Notes under the pieces: model-generated
The model's input: only the letters and a program-made list of their open reading frames with translations
Told to the model about the DNA's origin: nothing
Database searches by the model: none
DNA from: DATJUF01 sp035502655
GTDB taxonomy: Bacteria; Desulfobacterota; Binatia; Binatales; Binataceae
Length of the DNA stretch: 10,995 nucleotides
Assembly (NCBI GenBank): GCA_035502655.1
Contig: DATJUF010000002.1
Coordinates: forward strand, 1 to 10,995
Direction: 5' to 3'
In this document: positions 6,530 to 10,995 of the stretch, in pieces
How positions within the stretch are numbered: position 1 is the stretch's first letter
Layout of the letters: every line of letters begins with the position of its first letter
Translations under genes and position numbers: made by a program

Positions 6530-7999
6530 CTACTTACTATTGGTGACACTTTGCGCTTCCATCAATTCTTGCGCTGCATCTTCCACGACGGTTCCTGCAA
6601 AAAAATCCGGATTAACTTCAGCCTTCGCCCGGACAGGATTCCCGAATACAAAATCGCGGAAATCGTTTTCATCGATCAGTCCGTGCTCGGCCAACTCCCA
6701 CGCTTCCGCCGCCGCGTCGCGCATGTCCGGCAAATCCCAATGGCCCAGGTCGGAACTGTAGATCGCATTGAGCCGAGCACCGAATGCATTCTTGCCGCGA
6801 TCGAACGCAAGCGCCGTCATGCGATCGTCGCCTTCGCATCCGAAGTAGAATTTAGGCACAAACAGGTCACGAATATCAGTCACATTTTCGATCCTGCAGT
6901 GAGACCATTCATCATTCGCCACCGAGTCCTCTCGCGCACCCCACAGCAGTTGCGACCGCTCATCGATCGGCATCCCCGCCAGGTCCTGTTTGTAGCTGCT
7001 ATACTCGTTAAACAAGCGCGACATCAGTTGTTCGTCCAGATTCGCTGGATCGAAGCGCTCGAGCACTCGTGGATTATGCTTTTCCCAATGACCAGCGATA
7101 TCACCCAGCAGGCTCGCGGCCCATCCGGCACCGCCTTCGAGAAAGGCAAATCTCAGTTGAGGAAAGCGCCGTGTCACCCCGCCAAAGAATACTGCTTTGC
7201 AAATCGCCTCGCTCGACGCCGCAAAGTGACCTATATGATTATACATGAAGTTGCTAATCGAGTTGCGCAGGCCGATCCCGGCGGAAGGCGAATGAAAGCT
7301 CGGCGCTACTTTGAGTTTTACGCATTCCGCCCACACTGGATCGTAATCATATTCGCTGTCGAGGCACAGGTTATCAAGCCAATAGGCATAGCGCCGCGCC
7401 GGTCCTTCAGCCGCCGCGATTGGCCGCCGCACCCACCCCGCCATTACGACGGCCTTCAATCCGATTCCCACGCAATGCCGCAGTTCCGCGATAGCTTCTT
7501 CTGGCGTATGCATCGGAATCACCGCCACCGGCGTAATCCGATCTGAGTATTCGCGGAAAATATCCGCATTCAGATTATTCAGTGCACGGCATGCCACCCC
7601 GCGCAATTCGTCATCGCCCAAATGGAGCAGGAACAAGCCAAGGCTTGGATAGATGATCGTGAAGTCGATCCCCATTTCGTCAAGCCGCCGATACAGCAGT
7701 TTCGGCAAGGAACTGGCCGCCCGGTCGAGTGTGTTGAGTGTCGGATGAACCCACCAATGGGGCCTGGGTTGCCGCTGCGCGCGCCGTTCTTTTTCTGACA
7801 AGCGATACCATCTGAATGACAGCGGAGTGTCCGGCAGCGACTTCAAACGCCGAACTGCCGAGTCGCCGCCAGCGTCTTTAAGATAGTCAAAAAGCGCTGG
7901 CTCAAACTCCGCCGAATGGCCATCCGAATCGATGATCGGATGATTCAGTTTCGCTCTTATTTCCGCCGACCGTGACTGCTTTCCATTTGCCGTGCTCAT
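6530..7999 (-). CDS. Long amidohydrolase-2 family protein (ACMSD / resorcylate decarboxylase superfamily)
   Basis: 489 residues, well above the 300-350 of typical family decarboxylases. The first strand has IIDSDGHSAE (22-31), so the usual metal-binding His-x-His is replaced by Asp24-x-Asp26 followed by His28, as in a large set of uncharacterised long members. Further likely site residues are His236 (APSFHS), the His255/His258 pair (YNHIGH), Glu288 (FLEGGAGW) and Asp417 (YSSDLGHWD). A tail YSSDLGHWDLPDM with GNPVRAKAEVNPDFF (453-467) closes the barrel region. Known relatives decarboxylate aromatic or muconate acids, and others hydrolyse C-C bonds of meta-cleavage products (LigY). In this operon it may act on a ring acid before cleavage or on the opened product. 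It is 115 bases after pnpD and eight before the intradiol gene. Upstream only a weak GGGATGG precedes the ATG. The exact reaction is unknown. Confidence 0.88.
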   Translation of the reverse strand: MSTANGKQSRSAEIRAKLNHPIIDSDGHSAEFEPALFDYLKDAGGDSAVRRLKSLPDTPLSFRWYRLSEKERRAQRQPRPHWWVHPTLNTLDRAASSLPKLLYRRLDEMGIDFTIIYPSLGLFLLHLGDDELRGVACRALNNLNADIFREYSDRITPVAVIPMHTPEEAIAELRHCVGIGLKAVVMAGWVRRPIAAAEGPARRYAYWLDNLCLDSEYDYDPVWAECVKLKVAPSFHSPSAGIGLRNSISNFMYNHIGHFAASSEAICKAVFFGGVTRRFPQLRFAFLEGGAGWAASLLGDIAGHWEKHNPRVLERFDPANLDEQLMSRLFNEYSSYKQDLAGMPIDERSQLLWGAREDSVANDEWSHCRIENVTDIRDLFVPKFYFGCEGDDRMTALAFDRGKNAFGARLNAIYSSDLGHWDLPDMRDAAAEAWELAEHGLIDENDFRDFVFGNPVRAKAEVNPDFFAGTVVEDAAQELMEAQSVTNSK

Positions 8000-8114
8000 G
8001 TCGCCATCCCGCGCCGATAGCGGCCGCTTGCACCCCGTCCGGCTGTGAGTTCACTAACCAGCCGCTTAACGACTCTACATCATACCGATATTCCCAGTCC
8101 GCAAAACTGTCGTG

Positions 8115-9086
8115 CTAAAAGTCAATCGGATTCGGCTTAAGCTTCTTGCTTGCGTATAGTTCGGGGAGCGCCGGATCTGCATTCTCCCATACCAGCAGCA
8201 TCGACCGCTTCGGCGACATTCCCTGATGGCGTATATCGGCCGGCATCGCCGCCACGTCACCGGCTTTCATCACTACGCGCGCCCGTGCCGCACCCGTATC
8301 CCGATCGGCTATTTGCCAATGGATCTCGTCGCTCAATTGGATAAACCATTCCACTCGGTCGTTGCCATGAATTACGGGCAACATGTATTCCTCTGTGGTC
8401 GGGCAGAACAAACTGTCCTTGACAACTGAGCACACCGATGGATTCCATGTGACATCCGATCGCGACAAATATGCGAAGAGGTTAAACGCATGGACCTCGC
8501 CCTCAAATCCTTGCTCCGCATGGATTTCCGGCTCGTCCTGTACCACATCTGCGAACTGCCGATTGACTAAATAGCCATTCGCATCGCCGCGTAGCGGCGT
8601 GTCATCCGCCACTCCCGCCATCCGCCTGGCAGAAACGCGCTGACGCTTCACCGCCACAGTATTACTTCCACGCTTCGGACCGAAGGCGCTGCCGGTCTCC
8701 GTCGGCGCCGCGAACGGGTCGAACCCTTCATTAGTCCAGTCTTCTAGTATCGCTTCGAAGATGGCGCGCGCCGGCGCGCTCTCAAAGGTTTCTGTATAAT
8801 CCTTGCCATTCGACCGATAGCCCACGTTAAACGATCCAGCGAATACGTTGACGGTGCCGTAATGATTCGCCGTGCCGAATACTTCATCGAAATTGACAAT
8901 GCCATAGAAGAAGTTCCACGCTACATCACGCATCAGTGCTTTCAGGAAACGATCAGCCGGCAGCGTATGACTGCCATTCGGCCATTTAATATGCACAAAG
9001 TATTCATCACGGATGAAAATATAATTGCCCAGCTTGAACGTCCGGTAGCCCGCTTCATTCACGTGCATGTCCGTTTTTTCTGTCAT
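8115..9086 (-). CDS. pnpD: Hydroquinone 1,2-dioxygenase large (catalytic) subunit, PnpD/HapD type
   Basis: 323 residues, near the 38 kDa expected of the large subunit of two-component hydroquinone dioxygenases (HapCD, PnpCD, HqdAB), which open hydroquinone to 4-hydroxymuconic semialdehyde using Fe(II). The C-terminal cupin holds His240-x-Asn242-x3-Glu246 (VIHGNDRVEW) and His287 (IRHQG). As I recall the PnpCD structure, its iron ligands are His256, Asn258, Glu262 and His303, so all four match with one constant offset of 16. The N-terminal half (about 1-125, with WNFFYGIVNFDEVFG at 57-71) is the second domain; 126-170 is a low-complexity, charged linker. No signal peptide. The ribosome site is weak (GACGG close to the ATG). 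It follows the small-subunit gene by 65 bases, as expected for a heteromer. Substituted hydroquinones are also possible substrates. Confidence 0.87.
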   Translation of the reverse strand: MTEKTDMHVNEAGYRTFKLGNYIFIRDEYFVHIKWPNGSHTLPADRFLKALMRDVAWNFFYGIVNFDEVFGTANHYGTVNVFAGSFNVGYRSNGKDYTETFESAPARAIFEAILEDWTNEGFDPFAAPTETGSAFGPKRGSNTVAVKRQRVSARRMAGVADDTPLRGDANGYLVNRQFADVVQDEPEIHAEQGFEGEVHAFNLFAYLSRSDVTWNPSVCSVVKDSLFCPTTEEYMLPVIHGNDRVEWFIQLSDEIHWQIADRDTGAARARVVMKAGDVAAMPADIRHQGMSPKRSMLLVWENADPALPELYASKKLKPNPIDF

Positions 9087-9151
9087 TTTACCGTCACTGC
9101 CTATTGCTCGTAATTCTGGGGCTGTGCGCGATTATTATATAAAGACAACCG

Positions 9152-9646
9152 CTATTTCTGGCAGATTTCTCCCCAGCGCTCCACTGTCAGGTCACCTGCG
9201 ATCGTCTGTATCAGCATCACCGCGGTTCCCTCGGCGTGAAATTGATACGCTGATCCTTTTGGCAACAGTGCCATATGACCACGCCGCGCCTTGATATGGC
9301 CCATCGCCCGGCCCCGTGGATCGCCCTCAAGAAGAGTCGCTCCCTTATGCTCTTCCGCTACGATCACTGTGTCCGGCTTGACCAGCCGAATCCCGACCTC
9401 GCCGTCCATCACCAGCGCCGCCTCGTCGTGCGCGCACGCATACCACGGCGAAGTCCCTTCTGCTTTAACCACTTCGATCACGTACTTGAGATTACGCGCG
9501 ACCGCCACCCGTTCCCACTTCTCGGCCTTGCCTGCTACTTCAAAGATGTTGGCGAAAGCGTAATTGCGCGGGTCATCATTGATAGCCTCAACGCCGCCTT
9601 TCTGATATTGCCGAAGCGATCCAAACTGCGTATGAGATGCCATCAT
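9152..9646 (-). CDS. pnpC: Hydroquinone 1,2-dioxygenase small subunit, PnpC/HapC type
   Basis: 164 residues, matching the 17-19 kDa small subunit of PnpCD-type enzymes. It is one cupin-like domain: SPWYACAHDEAALVMDGEV at 66-84, the GDPRGRAMGHI strand at 108-118, then RRGHMALLPKGSAYQFHAEG at 121-140 and the tail DLTVERWGEICQK. These stretches are characteristic of the small subunit, which packs against the large one; the iron site is on the large subunit. Two ATGs occur in tandem (9646 and 9643); GAAGGA stands five bases before the first and eight before the second, so the second may be the true start. First gene of the operon, divergent from the membrane glycosyltransferase. Confidence 0.87.
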   Translation of the reverse strand: MMASHTQFGSLRQYQKGGVEAINDDPRNYAFANIFEVAGKAEKWERVAVARNLKYVIEVVKAEGTSPWYACAHDEAALVMDGEVGIRLVKPDTVIVAEEHKGATLLEGDPRGRAMGHIKARRGHMALLPKGSAYQFHAEGTAVMLIQTIAGDLTVERWGEICQK

Positions 9647-9761
9647 GAGATCCTTCGATTGCCGCTGGCGGCGCTACTTTGCCAGATCTCGCCGATTTTG
9701 AACGGCAATCCTATCAGCCGCCCGCGCCTTTGGTTCTTGCGCTAACACGCACGTGCGACTG
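9647..9761. promoter_or_regulatory. Divergent promoter region of dioxygenase operon and glycosyltransferase
   Basis: 115 bases that must hold the operon promoter on the minus strand. No clear -35/-10 pair is seen. The perfect palindrome CGCACGTGCG at 9748-9757 lies 102 bases before the pnpC start and directly before the plus-strand ATG, and is the best operator candidate. Confidence 0.4.
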
Positions 9762-10995
9762 ATGTCAAACCTATTTCCGAGGCGGCCTCCCAAGGGCCTG
9801 GATTCAGTTTCTGCGCGGATATCCACTTCCCTTGCGCAACGACGGCACCGATGGCTGGTCCGCATCACTCAGCGTAAGCTCACTTTTCCCGTCTTCGGGC
9901 TGTGCCGGGATGACGGTTCGCTGCTTGTGTTGGTCCTGGCGATTAAGTTGCTGCTGCTATGTTTCGGGGTGTGGACCTTCACGATTGTTAATAATCAATC
10001 TCTCCACTCATTCGCCGATATTCTGGGTGTCTGGAACCGCTGGGACGGTACTCACTATCTCGATATCGCTCGCGATGGTTACAACTCTAGCGGCGACGCA
10101 CGCCTGCTGCTGGTCTTCTATCCGTTCTATCCAATCCTGGTCCACGTCACTACATTAGTCCTTGGAAATATACTCTATAGCGGATTTATCGTGTCGGCGG
10201 TTGCCTCGCTAGCCTTGGCCATCTTGATGAGGCGCCTCGTCGCATTGGACTATCCGGCTGACCTGGCATGGAACGCAGTATGGTTTCTTTTTATCTTTCC
10301 CACCTCTTATTTTCTCCACATCGACTATACGGAGAGCCTGCTGCTTCTCCTGGTTGTGAGCGCATTTCTGGCGGCCCGCCGGAGCGATTGGCCGTTAGCG
10401 GGCGTGATTGGGATGCTCGCCAGCCTGACTCATAGTAACGGTATCCTGTTGGCTCCGGCGCTTGGATTGGAGGCACTGCTTGGCATGTGGCGCGCGCGCC
10501 GATGGAACAGCGAATGCCTCTGGCTCGGCTTGGTTCCACTGGGATTGCTCGGTTATCTATGGATTAACTATCGCGTCGCGGGCCGCCCCTTCGATTTTCT
10601 CCATAGCGAAAGCGGCCATTGGGCACAAAACCTCGTGCCGCCCTGGACCGGCCTTGGCGGCACGATCGGCGTGATGCTGCACTATGCTCCCGGCAATGCG
10701 CAAATGATCGGCGTGCAGGTGCTCTTCTATATGATTTTGGCCTTGTCCGCATGTATCTATTCTGCGGTCAAGTTGCCGCTTTCTTATACAGTCTGGAGTG
10801 TCGCGAACTGGCTATTGTTCGCCTGCGCCTCATGGGACTTAAGCGGACCCCGTTACATCCTTGTCATCTTTCCGATCTTTATCATGTTCGCCGATCTCGC
10901 CCGGCGCCAGATATGGTATCGGCTGATTACTGTATGGTCGCTGATCTGGCTCGGTTTCTTCGCTAGCCAGTTTGCCCTCGGCCACTGGGCTTTCT
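9762..10995 (+). CDS. PIG-V-like GT-C membrane glycosyltransferase (3' end beyond window)
   Basis: 411 codons visible, open at the right edge. The ATG at 9762 is the first in the frame but has no good ribosome site. Residues 1-50 are basic and soluble (RRPPKG, QRRHRWLVRITQRK), so the N-terminus is probably cytoplasmic. The rest is polytopic, with hydrophobic segments near 53-76, 116-133, 136-155, 170-185, 191-204, 225-240, 252-268, 314-334, 343-357, 364-378 and 385-405. The first extracytoplasmic loop carries NRWDGTHYLDIARDGY (92-107), with Asp95 as the likely catalytic acid. FYPFYPIL (119-126) and FPTSYFLHIDYTESLLLL (179-196) follow, and GPRY at 362-365: the pattern of bacterial homologues of the PIG-V mannosyltransferases that use polyprenyl-phosphate sugars. 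The sugar and acceptor are unknown. No link to the catabolic operon is apparent. Confidence 0.85.
   Translation, partial: MSNLFPRRPPKGLDSVSARISTSLAQRRHRWLVRITQRKLTFPVFGLCRDDGSLLVLVLAIKLLLLCFGVWTFTIVNNQSLHSFADILGVWNRWDGTHYLDIARDGYNSSGDARLLLVFYPFYPILVHVTTLVLGNILYSGFIVSAVASLALAILMRRLVALDYPADLAWNAVWFLFIFPTSYFLHIDYTESLLLLLVVSAFLAARRSDWPLAGVIGMLASLTHSNGILLAPALGLEALLGMWRARRWNSECLWLGLVPLGLLGYLWINYRVAGRPFDFLHSESGHWAQNLVPPWTGLGGTIGVMLHYAPGNAQMIGVQVLFYMILALSACIYSAVKLPLSYTVWSVANWLLFACASWDLSGPRYILVIFPIFIMFADLARRQIWYRLITVWSLIWLGFFASQFALGHWAF

Noticed and set aside
6551..7546. 331-codon plus-strand open frame
   Set aside because: It lies wholly antisense to the amidohydrolase, whose motifs are intact; its translation is rich in Arg, His and Pro with no family marks, as expected of a shadow frame in GC-rich DNA.
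9275..9745. 156-codon plus-strand open frame
   Set aside because: Antisense to pnpC, which is recognisable along its full length.
9674..9868. 64-codon minus-strand open frame upstream of pnpC
   Set aside because: Overlaps the glycosyltransferase N-terminus antisense; Arg-rich, no ribosome site, no motif.

Overview
The window holds a roughly 11 kb stretch of bacterial chromosome, moderately GC-rich (about 55-60 % by eye). It is dense with catabolic enzymes for aromatic, lactone, ester or epoxide compounds. No transposase, integrase, phage gene, CRISPR array, tRNA or rRNA was seen. The mix (epoxide hydrolase, luciferase-like flavin monooxygenase, phosphotriesterase-like hydrolase, long amidohydrolase-2 protein, hydroquinone and intradiol dioxygenases) suggests a metabolically versatile soil or sediment bacterium. 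Uncultured lineages such as Binatota or Rokubacteria, or a proteobacterium, would fit, but nothing here fixes the taxon.

Layout. (1) 1-778, minus: 5' part of an epoxide-hydrolase-type alpha/beta hydrolase, cut by the window edge. (2) 998-1630, plus: a ferritin-like helical protein with its own promoter; it ends at a strong bidirectional terminator. (3) 1746-2805, minus: a secreted Spy/CpxP-like helical protein, preceded by a three-helix membrane protein. (4) 3120-4238, minus: a luciferase-like monooxygenase, divergent from (5) 4642-5610, plus: a phosphotriesterase/lactonase-family metal hydrolase with a complete metal-ligand set. About 400 bases lie between them and contain a nested inverted repeat. 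(6) 5682-9646, minus: a four-gene ring-cleavage operon, transcribed as PnpC-like small subunit, PnpD-like large subunit of hydroquinone 1,2-dioxygenase, long amidohydrolase, then hydroxyquinol-type intradiol dioxygenase. (7) 9762 to the end, plus: a PIG-V-like GT-C membrane glycosyltransferase, cut by the right edge.

How the genes may work together. The best supported unit is the 5682-9646 operon. PnpCD-type enzymes open hydroquinone to 4-hydroxymuconic semialdehyde, and hydroxyquinol-type intradiol enzymes open hydroxyquinol to maleylacetate. Both routes normally meet at maleylacetate, so the operon appears to funnel dihydroxylated and trihydroxylated rings to one intermediate. The amidohydrolase between them could decarboxylate a ring acid or hydrolyse a cleavage product. 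The flavin monooxygenase and the lactonase-like enzyme next door could feed or drain the same pathway. The semialdehyde dehydrogenase, the maleylacetate reductase and any regulator are not in the window, so the substrate remains inferred.
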